NCBI GenBank assembly: GCA_033032865.1
Contig: JAWHQI010000075.1
Span: forward strand, 1,302,001-1,366,000
Source of the DNA: Dactylorhiza incarnata
Lineage: Eukaryota > Streptophyta > Magnoliopsida > Asparagales > Orchidaceae
DNA: 64,000 nucleotides
Direction: 5' to 3'
Below the pieces are notes generated by a model. That model had not been told where the DNA came from. It made no database searches and saw only the letters and a program-made list of their open reading frames with translations. Position numbers and translations under genes: made by a program. Shown piece by piece: positions 49,717 through 60,067 of this stretch (positions within the stretch are counted from its first letter, which is position 1; the number at the start of each line of letters is the position of its first letter).

Positions 49717-50667
49717 TTAAAAGATGTGTCCTAACTTCTTGCAGTGATAGCACTCCGGTGGTGGTCTCTCTTCCTCCTCATCGCCTTCCTTTCCTTTTTT
49801 CTTCCTAAAGGTCTCCTTCTTAAAATACTTCTTAAACGAATTCCTTCTCTCCGGATTTTTCATAAATTTTCTAAATTTTTTAACAAATAAACTTTCCTCA
49901 TCTTCTTCATCCTCCTCAGAATCACTAGTTTCTTCCTTCTTAGATCTTAGAGCCAATCCCTTCTTCCTTGGCTCCATATACTCTTGTTGTTGAATTTTCA
50001 ATTCTACTTCATGAGTTTTCAAGTTCCCAATGAGGCTCTCCAATTGTAAGGTCTTAAGATCATGTGACTCGGAAATTGCAGTCACTTTAGGATTGAACTT
50101 CGGGGGAAGTGATCTTAATATTTTCCTTACTAAATCTCCATTTGAGAACACCTTTCCAAGCACCTTTGAGTCGTTCACGATTTTTGTGAATTGTGTGTAC
50201 ATCGTATCAATCTCTTCATCTACCTCCATTTTGAACCTTTCAAATTCAGACTCCAGTTGAAATAGCTTTGAATCCTTTACCTGCGAAGTACCTTCATGAG
50301 TGATTTCTAACAGATTCCAAATTTCAAATGCAGTATTACAAGCACAAACTCTATTAAATTCAGTGCGATCTAGTGCGCAGAATAAAGCATTCATGGCTTT
50401 TGCATTGTTCTTACATTTTAATTTATTGTTGTCAGCCCACTTGTCTTTGGGCTTATCCATGGTTACATCTCCTACAACAAATGTTGGAGAAGTGTAACTA
50501 GATTCTACCATATTCCAGACTTCTATATCTAGCGCAATTAGAAAACAACGCATACGTGTTTTCCAATAATTATAGTCTGTGCCCGTAAAAAGTGGTGGTC
50601 TACTAATTCCTTGCCCCTCAACGAACGCGTGATCGTTGTGCGCCATTACTCCCGGTGGTAAAACCAT
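49717..50667 (-). CDS. gag: Copia-D Gag
   Basis: The first ATG after the primer site is at 50667. The Gag core (RPPLFTGTDYNYWKTRM, then LEITHEGTSQVKDSKLFQL) is followed by an acidic and Lys-rich linker and a CCHC knuckle whose first part is CYHCKKLGH. The last knuckle Cys is lost where the internal deletion starts. The closely related Copia-E Gag supports the start. Confidence 0.9.
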   Translation of the reverse strand: MVLPPGVMAHNDHAFVEGQGISRPPLFTGTDYNYWKTRMRCFLIALDIEVWNMVESSYTSPTFVVGDVTMDKPKDKWADNNKLKCKNNAKAMNALFCALDRTEFNRVCACNTAFEIWNLLEITHEGTSQVKDSKLFQLESEFERFKMEVDEEIDTMYTQFTKIVNDSKVLGKVFSNGDLVRKILRSLPPKFNPKVTAISESHDLKTLQLESLIGNLKTHEVELKIQQQEYMEPRKKGLALRSKKEETSDSEEDEEDEESLFVKKFRKFMKNPERRNSFKKYFKKETFRKKKGKEGDEEEERPPPECYHCKKLGHIF

Positions 50668-50681
50668 TTTGGAGTAACCTA

Positions 50682-50693
50682 GCTCTGATACCA
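50682..50693 (-). other. Copia-D primer binding site (initiator tRNA-Met)
   Basis: The minus strand reads TGGTATCAGAGC, two bases inside the 5' LTR. Confidence 0.9.
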
Positions 50694-50695
50694 CT

Positions 50696-51966
50696 TGTTG
50701 GATCGTGTGACGCCCTTAGAGGGGGGGGGGGGGGGTGATAAGGGTGTGTTTAAAAATATAAATATTTACTTAATAATTTTTAAACAGATTTTTCTTTTCT
50801 AAAAAGTTACTTATAAATAATTTTAAACCAATGCAATTTTTGTATTAAACCAAACACAAATTTCTAAGATAAAGATTTAAGCAAACAAATTTGCAATTAG
50901 CAAAAAGAGCATAATTATATTTATCATGAAATTTGCATACAAAAAAATGATCTTAACAATGCTTAAGATCAAGGCACAATTATGATAATAAAAAAATACA
51001 ATAATTTTGGTTTACCAATCCTTCTCCCAAGGATCGGAAGGCTATCACTTGTCTCTCCCAAGACCAAGCCCAAGCCTATCCACTAGATCTTCCCAAGATC
51101 TAGACGTAGCACACAAGGCCACGATTTCCAACCAAGCCACGCAAGGACTTGGACGCTCCACACAAGGAAGCGATTTTCCCTTAAGCCACGCAAGGACTTA
51201 GACGCCGCACGCAAAACGATGATTTCTCTACCAATACAAAATGAAATATGTGTAAATGAAAATACAATATGAAAAGAACAACTCCCTAGAAATTCAGATC
51301 TCTGAATGGATGGTTGAAGCCTCGAGATGATCGTTGATGTAGAAGCGCGCTCGATCTCGTCTTCAATCTTCAATCCTTCTTTGCACAAATGGGAGTTGAA
51401 GAGGTTCTAGAGCTCTCTGGTTCGTATGCACTCAGGAAGGGACTTGGAATTTTCAATTCATAGAATGCACGAACACAAGGAGTCAATTTATAGAAAATCG
51501 CTGTCGCATGGGCGACATCGACTGTCGGAATTCTCTGACAGCGCTAAACTGCAGCTGGAGTGCCGTCGTGCGGGCAGTTGTTGTAACCGTCGAGCTGTCT
51601 CCTGGGCGACATCGATGTCAGAATTCCGACAGCGCAAAACTGCCGGTCGTGGTGGTGTCGTGGGCAGTTGTTGAAACCTCCGAGCTGTCGCCTGGGCGAC
51701 ATCGCTGTCGGATTTCTGACAGCTCAAAACTGCCTTTCGGCGTGCTGCCGTGGAGGGAAGTAGTTGTAACTTCTCTGCTGTCGCCTGGGCGACATCAGCT
51801 GTCGGAATTTTCCGACAGTGAAATTTTCCTACATTCAAATTTAGCTTCAGCAGAAATGTGAACATCTCATACCTGTTACCTGCACACCATTAATAAAAAT
51901 AGAATCAAATACAAACAGGACTTTGTTATTATCAAACTGGAGGACTGCGAAATGCATGCTCCAATA
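50696..51966 (-). repeat. Copia-D 5' LTR
   Basis: It matches 44038-45309 end to end. The last bases on the plus strand are CCAATA in place of CTAACA, so the LTR start has mutated. The palindromic modules lie at about 51498-51820. Confidence 0.9.
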
Positions 51967-51971
51967 GCTAC

Positions 51972-52410
51972 TTGAGTTCTCCATTTCTTCAGTGGTTTTC
52001 AGCGATCTCTAAATATGTTGAGAGCGCTAGTTTGATCTCCTCCAGGACTTGGATGTTTGAGATTGCTGGTTGAGTTCTCCATTTCTTCAGTGGTTTTCAG
52101 CGATCTCTAAATATGTTGAGACCGCCAGTTTGATCTGCTCCAGGACTTGGATGTTTGAGATTGCTGGTTGAGTTCTCTATTTCTTCAGTGGTTTTCAGCG
52201 ATCTCTAAATATGTTGAGACCGCCAATTTGATCTCCTCCAGGACTTGGATGTTTGAGATTGCTGGTTGAGTTCTCCATTTCTTCAGTGGTTTTCAGCGAT
52301 CTCTAAATATGTTGAGACCGCCAGTTTGATCTCCTCCAGGACTTGGATGTTTGAGATCACTGGTTGAGTTCTCCATTTCTTTTCAGAAAGAGTTTTTAAC
52401 GATCTTTAAT
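51972..52410 (+). repeat. 98-bp tandem array in Tat-2
   Basis: Units begin with TTGAGTTCTCCATTTCTTCA at 51972, 52070, 52168 and 52266, with a partial unit at 52364. The period is exactly 98 bp. Each unit holds GTTGAGACCGCCA, half of the family palindrome. A related unit lies on the other side of Copia-D at 43940-44037, so Copia-D inserted in the array. Confidence 0.9.
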
Positions 52411-53113
52411 AGGTTGAGACCGACAACTAGTTTTCTATTAAAAATTCTGGGCAGAGCCATAAGGTATCTAAAAATGTCCAGGAATCTCTCCTATTCTTAT
52501 ATCGAACACGGTCTGAGAAAAGTAAGATCGTGCGATGCCTAACTAATGCTTGGATTTCTAAAATGGTCTGATATAATGAAGACTGCCAGATTTGACCGCC
52601 ATAGAAAGATCAAATATTGTGTTTGTGCTTGAAATTATTCAAAAGTTTTTAATCAAGGTCGGCCTTACTTCTTGGTAATGCGGTCTGAAATATGTAAGAT
52701 CGCCTCTCTTCAGACTATCAATCCATCGTTTCAAGATCGGCAACAACCTAGGGCATTGAGATCGAATGCAAATTCTATCTCGTTGAAAAGAGATCGGAAA
52801 AATATATTCTACACCAAAACGTAAAAATACCAAAAGCAAATATTCACTCATTAAGGGAAGAAAGGTATGACTATTCTATTTTTATATTCATTCAAAATAC
52901 TGATGTACATCAGGCCGCCCGGCCTCCAAAAAAATAAAAAAGTTACAAAATTGTCTATTCATTCTTTGATCTCTTGGGAGACCGCTCATCTGAAGAAGAG
53001 GAATCGGTCTCGTCAGGTGACTCCTCCGATTTTTCCGCTTGAATTTTTGGTCTATAGCTCGATGCCGCTCCCGAGCTCCTATCTTGGCCCATCACATATT
53101 GGCTGCCGCTCTG
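52411..53113 (+). other. Tat-2 spacer before antisense genes
   Basis: The region is non-coding and corresponds to 18100-18800 of Tat-1. It carries scattered GCGGTCTGA and AAGATCGCC half-sites. It ends where antisense gene B terminates. Confidence 0.6.
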
Positions 53114-54633
53114 TCAGTCCTCATCAACAATCTCGACATCTACTTCCTCATCATTAGCGGTCTCATTTGCGGTCACCGACTGCTCAACAATTTTTCTCGT
53201 CGTTGCTTGGAAAAGATCGGCAAAAGTTGTATCTTTAAATTCTTCGGTGAAGCCGTCGCGATTATGAATCTCAGCAATCACTTGCTCGGCGGTCTCCCTC
53301 ACATGTTGCATCATCACCTTCTAGAATTCAGGATTGTGAAGATCATAAGCCATTTCTCTTGCTCGCTGCAGAAAGGAAACAATCAGACAGCGCGATCATA
53401 ATAAAAACTTAGAAAAATGCCTGATAAGACTATCTTACCTGCAGGTCTTCAACCTCCTTTAAGACGCCCCGAAGAGACCGCCCCATATGGTGATGTAAGA
53501 CTGTGCTCCTGACGGCTGCTTGAGCACAGATGTCCGGGAGCATGTCGGTCTTGATTTCGTACACCTCAGTGGTGTTCTTTTTCCCATATAGGGTCGCGGT
53601 GACCGCAGTAGCATGGCGAGTCAGATTTCCGCTCCAAAGGGGATATCGGTAGAGACCCTCACGGTCTCTCCCTTAGCACCCCATTTTAAGAGGGGCTTGC
53701 CTTTTATATCTTTTTGGCTTCTCATGAAGCCATGAAGAGGGAACGGCTCTGCAGCGGTCCCAGAAGAATTGCCAGTCTCCGCGGTCTCGTGATCTCCCTC
53801 CCTCCTTAATCTTCTTTCTCTTTGAGTAAGTACTTCTTCCACTAGAGATATCAGATCTGTTGTTGGGACCGCGAAGGAAGCTGAAAGCGTAAAAATTAGT
53901 AAAAAAGAAAAATGCAAAGGAAATGAAGAAGACCGCTGAAAAGATACTCACTTTCCTCTGGATTGACATCAGTGACCTCAGGCCAGATCGCCAAGTAATG
54001 GACGAGATTTAGCCGTTTTCCCACCAGAAAATCCAGGATCTTCAGCTCTTCTTCTGAGATCTTCTTGTTCTTCTGGAAGATTTTATCAGGTCGCATAGAA
54101 GGTCAGCTCTTGAGACCGCCGAGATTGCCTTCGAACACGAGGAACCTCTCCGTCCAGAAGGGAACCTTGTTGGGAAGGTTTGGGACTTTGATTCCTACAG
54201 TAGAGAAGTACACTAATCCTTTGAATTCTTCTTTTTTCATGCCTTCTTTTTGGACCTTTGCAGTGAAGGTCGCACGGAAGAGTGCCATTGTGAACATTAT
54301 CTTCTCCGATCTCAAGTAGTTGATAAAAACGTTGATGAGACCGATCAAGTTCGGCGGCAGTTGGGCGAGCACGAGCCCATAATAATCCATTATCTCCAGA
54401 ATCTCCCAGGGAAGAGGGATTCTCAACCCGTGATCGAAGTGATCGATGGGAATGATGAACTTGCTCTCCTCCCCAAAATTTAGCCCTTCGACCTCCGTCG
54501 GCGGTCTCACAACAATCTGAGTTTGGATCATGTGATTTTTCAGAAAATCAACATATTCATCTTTGGAAAGACGGCAGGGCTTGTGATCGGCTTGCAAGAA
54601 AACACTGGCAGAAGAAGCTTGCGCGGACACCAT
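53114..54633 (-). pseudogene. Tat-2 antisense gene B: gypsy-type transposase-like protein with two introns
   Basis: The start ATG is at 54633. Exon 1 (54633-53952) carries a domain I recognise as the plant Transposase_28 (putative gypsy-type transposon) family: PLPWEILEIMDYYGLVLAQL, FTMALFRATF and PFWTERFLVFEG. Intron 1 (53951-53881) has GTGAG and TTTCAG borders. Exon 2 (53880-53439) includes VLTQRERR and DMLPDICAQA. Intron 2 (53438-53366) has GTAAG and CTGCAG borders. Exon 3 (53365-53114) includes MMQHVRETAEQ and FADLFQATT. Both introns sit where Tat-1 has them. In-frame stops near 54103 and 53330 disable this copy. The gene runs opposite to gag-pol; an extra antisense ORF is known in some Tat elements. 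Confidence 0.75.
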
Positions 54634-54996
54634 GATTCGAGATCGCTGTGACCAGTGCTTAGGGCGCATGAAAGAAATATAAAATAATGGCGATTGAAGA
54701 CAGCTATTTATAGAGAGCAAGGGATGATTTCGTCATGATTACTTCCCTCGAGACCACCCAGTAAATTCATCCAGACCGCAAACACCTGCATAAGAGTTAA
54801 AAAGGCACAGACGTTCTTTCGATCTCAATAAAAGGAGATCACAACACCTCAGGTCGAGTGATATAAAACAAGTAGCACATAATAGCAGAGATCATCACAA
54901 TAGAGTAAAGATCGCAAGCAGCAGAAATTAAACACATTACATAGTAATTGTTCAAATGTTATATTACAAGACCGCATAAAGTAAAATGCTTAATGT

Positions 54997-57217
54997 TTAT
55001 TTCTTATGAGGCCGCTTCCTCCCCACAAAGGCCTCAATGTCTTGCATTTCATTAACAGTGCTGAAGACCGATGCAAGGTTTTGGTTAGCAGACATTGTGG
55101 CCCGGTGGATCTTGGACATCTCTTTGTCGACTTGTTCCATGGGAATGACCATAATCTCAGACGACGGTCTCACTTCCAGATGATCGCCAGATGGCCCCGA
55201 CATTGTCATTTTTGAAGATCCACCTCTCAGCACAGCGACCTCAGAGGACAGAGCAGCGACTTTTCCTTTATAATATTCAGCATCCTTTTCGGCTTTTCGA
55301 AGTGATTGGGTGAGCTCGCCAATCTTCAGACCGCTGTCCTCGCGAGATGCGCGAAGCTTCTCTTCAAGACCTCGAATCTATTCATGATAAGCTCGCTCCC
55401 GAACCAACATTGACCGAACATCCTCAAACGTTGGGCTAAGGATATTGGTAAGCTGGTCAGGGATCACGATCTTCTGCGGCGAATGCTCCCTTTCCTCAAT
55501 ATCATCACCTGCGATCAAGGAAATTTCAAGATTAGCTCAACTATCAAATGTTCGAAAATAATAGGGTTCGCATGGAAAGAGTACTTGGAAAGGAATCGAG
55601 ACCGCAGTCATGTACAACATTTTCAATATTAACTGTGACCGCGAGTTCTGCGGTCAGTAAGAGGCGGTCTGATCCCCTTAAGAGTTCAAGGTTCATTCTT
55701 TCCAATTCTCTCTTTTGCGACCTCTCCCCTTCTTTTCTTCTTCTCTTTAATTCCGCATTGCAAACAAGGATGTCATCAGTTTCAATGATGATGATCTCAT
55801 GTTTTCTTTTCGGAGATTCAGGTCGGACCGCTGGTAAAGGAAGGAATTCTAGCGGTCTGGTCATTATCTTTGCCTTACCAGTTCGCAGGGCAGAGACCGC
55901 TTTTGCGCGATCTGCTGCTGCCTGATTTAGTTCCTCCTTTTGAGCAGCAGAAAGGTTTGGCAGACCGCTTGAGAGTGCAGCTCTCTCCTTGGCAATCTGC
56001 CGACTCATCTCCTCCGCTTTTAGTTCAGAGTCCTTTTTCTTTTTCTTTTTCTTCATTTCGTCATTCAGCAAGACCGCCTCCGTCTTTTTCTTCTTTTGAA
56101 GCTCTGCAACGATCATAGTAGCCTTCTATTCGCCCTCTCTCTTCTCTCTTTCTTCTCTTTCCCTTCTTTCTTCTTCCTTTTTTTGCTCGGTAGCGAGCAG
56201 AGCTGTGTTCTCCTCTTTCTCTTTCTCTTCCCTTTTTCTTCTCTCTTCTTCCTCTTTCTGCTCGGCAGCGAGCAGAGCCGCTTGCTCCTCTTTCTCATCC
56301 TTCTCTCTCTTCTTTTTTCTTCCTCTCCTCCTCCTTCCTCTACTCAGCAGCGAGTAGAGCTGCTTTCTCCTCTTCTTCCCTCTTCTCTTTTTCTTATATT
56401 TCTTTTCTCTCCTTTTCCTCTCGATCTCTCTTTTCTTTCGCCTCTCTCAACTTGATTTTTGCAGCGGCGATCTCTTTCTCCTTCTCCACGATCTCTCTTT
56501 CAGCGGCAGCCACCTTGAGATTTTTGGCCTCAAAGGGGTCAAGCACCTGCAATGACGAACATGAAAAGTCGTTAGAAGAACCTTCATCAAGGTAGGCAAT
56601 TAGTTCAGAGTCTGCCTCCCTTGAAAAAGTGGAGACCGCAGAAGGGAAAAAGAGATCGATCGCGTTATCTACCTTTGAAAGGTCAACCGCGGAGTCCTTA
56701 AGACCACCGTTCTCAGGGAACGTGATCGCCTTTGGAACGATCACATCTTTTGATCCTGCGCCTTTAAACCTCTTAGCACTTTGGTCGGAGGGATTTGAAT
56801 TTTTCCTTTTTCTCATTTTTTCAACATCCTGGACCTCAGCGATCCTCTGCCTGAGCTTTTCTGCCTCAACTTTCTTCTCTTGCATCCCAGCCAGGAGAAC
56901 TCCTGTAGAGGCGGCCTCGTCATGTTGTACGGCGGTCTGACCAAGAGCTTCCACAGTTTTCTGATAATTGAAAGAAATGGAAAGATCAGGAAGAATCAAT
57001 TCAGGTGCTGAAGAGCCAGATGATAAAGTAGCAGCGATGTTATGAGGTGAGACCACATTTTTTGGTGAGACAGGTGCTATCAGCAGAGAAGCTCGCGTGG
57101 TATCCTTCGATGTGCTCGACTTTGCTACAACTTTTTCAACCTTCACCACCTTCTTCGAGGTGGCGGTCTTCTTCTTCTTGGGGGAGTCCCCTCTCGAGGA
57201 CGGTTGACATCAGAACG
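54997..57217 (-). pseudogene. Tat-2 antisense gene A: coiled-coil protein
   Basis: Coding pieces on the minus strand: 57149-56394 (basic N-terminus, then LRQRIAEVQDVEKMRKRKN and a Glu/Lys-rich helix), 56116-55544 (helical, MSRQIAKERAALSSGLPNL), and 55511-54997 (LTQSLRKAEKDAEYYKGKVA, ending RKRPHKK). At 56150-56370 three repeats of AALLAAEQK followed by Glu/Lys/Arg separate the first two. An intron is likely between the last two pieces (GTACTC near 55588 to CGCAG near 55512). Frames shift between pieces. No known domain is seen besides coiled coil. Transcription would start near the 3' LTR and run inward. Confidence 0.6.
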
Positions 57218-57430
57218 GACAGTCAAGTCGACATTGTAGAGGTCAAATTCTATCTAGTTTTTACGTAACCGCTTACAAGCTAAGCTCGCTTGTTTTTTCA
57301 GAAAATTATGATTTCTCAAGCCCAGGAAGCAGTATTGATAGCCCATGGTGCATTTATGATGGTCACGGTCTCAGCGGTCAAAGCTTACATTTTCGAAGTT
57401 CCAGCGCAGCTTAAAATTGTGCGGGGATTA

Positions 57431-58045
57431 TGTTTGCCCAGAAAATCCTCGACCTCTTTTCGCAGCCAGAATGGATCATCCCAGCGGTCTCAAATATGCG
57501 AGACCGCCCAGATCGCCTTTTCGCCTCAGTCAGTCTCCTGCTCAGCGGTCTCAAATCTGCTAGACCGCACGTGCTAAAGTCTCACCAGTTCAAGTATTTT
57601 TCTATGTGCCTGGCGGTCAGGCTCCAAACAGATCGAAAGTCCAAGCGGTCTGGCCCTTTCTTCTTCTTTTAGTTATTAGCACCCCCTCTCTCTGCCCCGG
57701 CTCTCCTGTATCCCGGGCAGCCCGTAATATTTGGATCTGCCCGTTCGGGCAGCCTCCGCGTCTATAAATAGAGGGGTAGGGGTACCTGAAAAGGGACTTT
57801 GGACTTCGAGCCCCAGCTTACAACATATGTAAGCGGTCTCTAATTCTGTCACTTTTCTACCTCAGATCCTCCTTTGTTTCCAGTCCCCCCTGTACTACTT
57901 TTCCGAGGTTAATCAGAGTAGATTTTTCTCTTCTCGTTTTTCCTCTTTTTCGTCTCTCGTCTTAAGTAACCTGCACTCCACAGTTTCCCCCCCCCCCAAC
58001 CTTCTCTTAGTGTGAGTTTTGGAGGTACATTTTTTGGTACCAACA
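57431..58045 (+). repeat. Tat-2 3' LTR (615 bp)
   Basis: It starts TGTTTGCCCAG after GTGCGGGGATTA and ends TTTGGTACCAACA. It has the same palindromes as the left LTR at 57487-57570 and a TATA-like TCTATAAATAG near 57761. It differs from the left LTR at several percent of sites. Confidence 0.9.
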
Positions 58046-59305
58046 AAAAGTGATGGAAATTATCCTTTCACCTTACTCAAAATTGAAAATCTAATTTGTA
58101 TATGTTTAGGAGCAATGAATTTTATCCTCTTACTCCATGCCATATAATCTTTTATAATTCTCTGCTATATAAAAACCCAAAATGTATATGTTTAGGAGTA
58201 ATGAATTTTATCCTCTTACTCCATGCAATATAATCTTTTTAAAAAATATTTTGGGTGCATATGTTTAGGGATAATGAATTTTATCCTCTTATACACATGG
58301 CATGTGATATTTTAAAATTCTTTTTTTCCCAATAAAGGGGTAGTGAAGGAAAAAAATAAATCTAGCTTATAATTATATTGAGAACAAATTTTAGTAAATT
58401 TAAATTTCCTAAGATCTAAAAAGCTAGAAGAAAATATAATTGAAATTTAAAGAGGTTTATCAATTTTACTACAAAATGAAGCCATTTAAAAATAAAAAGA
58501 GAATTCATGCTAAAAAAATTCTCTAGTCAAGTTAAAATCACAAGATGATTCTTAAAACAAGATTACCTAAAATTTAAAACTAACAAACTATGATAACAAA
58601 ATTTTAGCCAATTAAAAACCTAAAAATGCTTATAAACATTCTCAACTATATTTCTAAGAAATCACAAAAAGAACAAGTAGGAGGGGTATAAGATTTTTGG
58701 ATTTGTTTTTTGTTCTATGTTTTTCATATTTTTTTGGAATTTTTTATATTATCTTTTTTTTTATATTAAAAGAAAGGAAACTAGTTTTAAAACTAACAAT
58801 TTTTATTAACTCTTGGACTTCCCGAGGTATACCCTATGAAGGGATCTCACGGTACTATGAGGTGTGATGGGATGATATCCCAAACATCCCTTTCCAAGAT
58901 TTAAATTTTCGATTTTTTTTTTGAATTTTTGGGGTTTTACAAGAGCTTAAATAGAAGAAAACATAAGAATTTTTTTTTTTGAAGATTTTCTAAATTAAGA
59001 ACTACATTTTTGAAAGTTATTTACACCCCCATACTTAAAGTTAAACATTGTCCCCAATGATTAAAACTAAGTATGAAGTAAAAAAGAAAAAGACAAAGTA
59101 AATAAAGTGCAAGATAAAATAAAAAGAAAAGCAAGATAAAAGAGTAGGAAGAAGAAGGAGAAAGGGCTTCCCTGATTTTGAAGATGTGGGGGGAAGCGGC
59201 GGTTACCTACAAAACATGTTAAAGAAGAAACAAAATCAAGAGATAAAAATAAAAAGTTAACTTTGGGGTGCCTCCCAAAAGCGCGTTGTTTAAAGTCTCG
59301 TAGCT
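58046..59305 (-). other. Athila-B2 3' spacer, second piece
   Basis: It matches 23560-24800 of Athila-B1: the GTATATGTTTAGGAG tandem units (58097-58320) and the block at 58815-58910 that recurs at both ends of Athila-B1. No gene. Confidence 0.85.
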
Positions 59306-59325
59306 TGTTTAACACCCCAAATTTA

Positions 59326-59615
59326 CTTCTCAAGAAATCTGTAATACTTCTCGAGAAATCAAAAGGAATTATAGCTTCTCGAGAAATCCATAGGCAGAAG
59401 TTAAGCTTCTCGAGAGATTATATAAGCAGAGAAATATACTTCTCGAGAAATAATCTAAGCTGGATTTATACTTCTCGAGAAATCAAAAGGTTGAAGTATA
59501 CTTCTCGAGAAATTAATAGCAGGAATTATAGCACTCGAAAAATTAATGTGCAGGATTAATACTTCTCGAAATATAAATCATAAAAGCAGAGAAATGTACT
59601 TCCCGAGAAATCAGA
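59326..59615 (+). repeat. Array of TTCTCGAGAA palindromes
   Basis: About ten perfect or one-mismatch copies of CTTCTCGAGAAAT are spaced 20-40 bp apart in the upstream part of the solo LTR. Confidence 0.9.
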
Positions 59616-59635
59616 AAGGGCATGCAGCATTTCAG

Positions 59636-60067
59636 CCATTCGTCGAACGCAGGTCTGTTAGCCGTTCGTCGAACGCAGTTTTGTTAGCCGTTCGTCGAAC
59701 GCAGGCCTCCGTTCGTCGAACGTAGGTTTAGCAGCCATTCGTCGAACGCAGGTAGCCATTCATCGAACGCAGGAAGCCATTCGTCGAACGCAGGCTTGCC
59801 AGCCGTTCGTCGAAGGCAGGTCTGTTAATCGTTCGTCGAACGCAGGTTTGTTAGCCGTTCGTCGAACGCAGGTTTGTTAGCCATTCGTCGAACGCAGGTT
59901 TGTTAGCCGTTCGTCGAACGCAAGTTTGTTAGCCGTTCATCGAACGCAGGCCGCCGTTCATCAAACGCAGGTTTAGCAGCCATTCATCAAACGCAGGTAG
60001 TTGTTCGTCGAACACAGTTCTTTTAGCATTCGTCGAACGCAGCTTCAAAGCTATTCGTCGAACGCAG
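59636..60067 (+). repeat. Eighteen-copy array of TTCGTCGAACGCAGG
   Basis: I count 18 copies, usually preceded by AGCCG or AGCCA and spaced about 15-30 bp. Variants mostly replace CG by CA or TG, as methylated CpG decay would. The array ends about 120 bp before the TATA-like box. Confidence 0.92.

Larger units (their letters stand above)
44038..51966 (-). mobile_element. Copia-D: Ty1/Copia element lacking protease, minus strand
   Basis: Both LTRs (1,272 and 1,271 bp), a tRNA-Met primer site, gag, integrase-RT-RNase H and a polypurine tract are present. Flanks GCTAG and GCTAC form an almost perfect 5-bp target duplication. LTR divergence is roughly 3% by eye. Internally the end of gag, the protease and the start of integrase are missing. 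It is related to Copia-E: their Gag proteins share most of the N-terminal sequence. Confidence 0.92.
37101..58045 (+). mobile_element. Tat-2: complete Tat-lineage Ty3/Gypsy element, disabled
   Basis: The order is LTR 37101-37710, gag, protease, RT, RNase H, second RNase H, integrase, post-pol spacer, tandem array, two antisense genes, LTR 57431-58045. It inserted in Athila-B2 with flanks GAAAG and AAAAG, a nearly matching 5-bp duplication. Removing it restores continuity with Athila-B1 around 23560. Copia-D sits inside it. LTR divergence of several percent by eye and many stops show it is old. Confidence 0.9.

Noticed and set aside
59326..59615. TTCTCGAGAA as canonical heat-shock elements
   Set aside because: Heat-shock elements need TTC and GAA two bases apart; here the gap is four (three in TTCGTCGAA). 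A relation to stress factors is not shown.
59636..60067. Regularly repeated TTCGTCGAACGCAGG looked like a CRISPR array
   Set aside because: The spacers are short and similar to each other, repeats vary, and the setting is a plant retrotransposon LTR with no cas genes.
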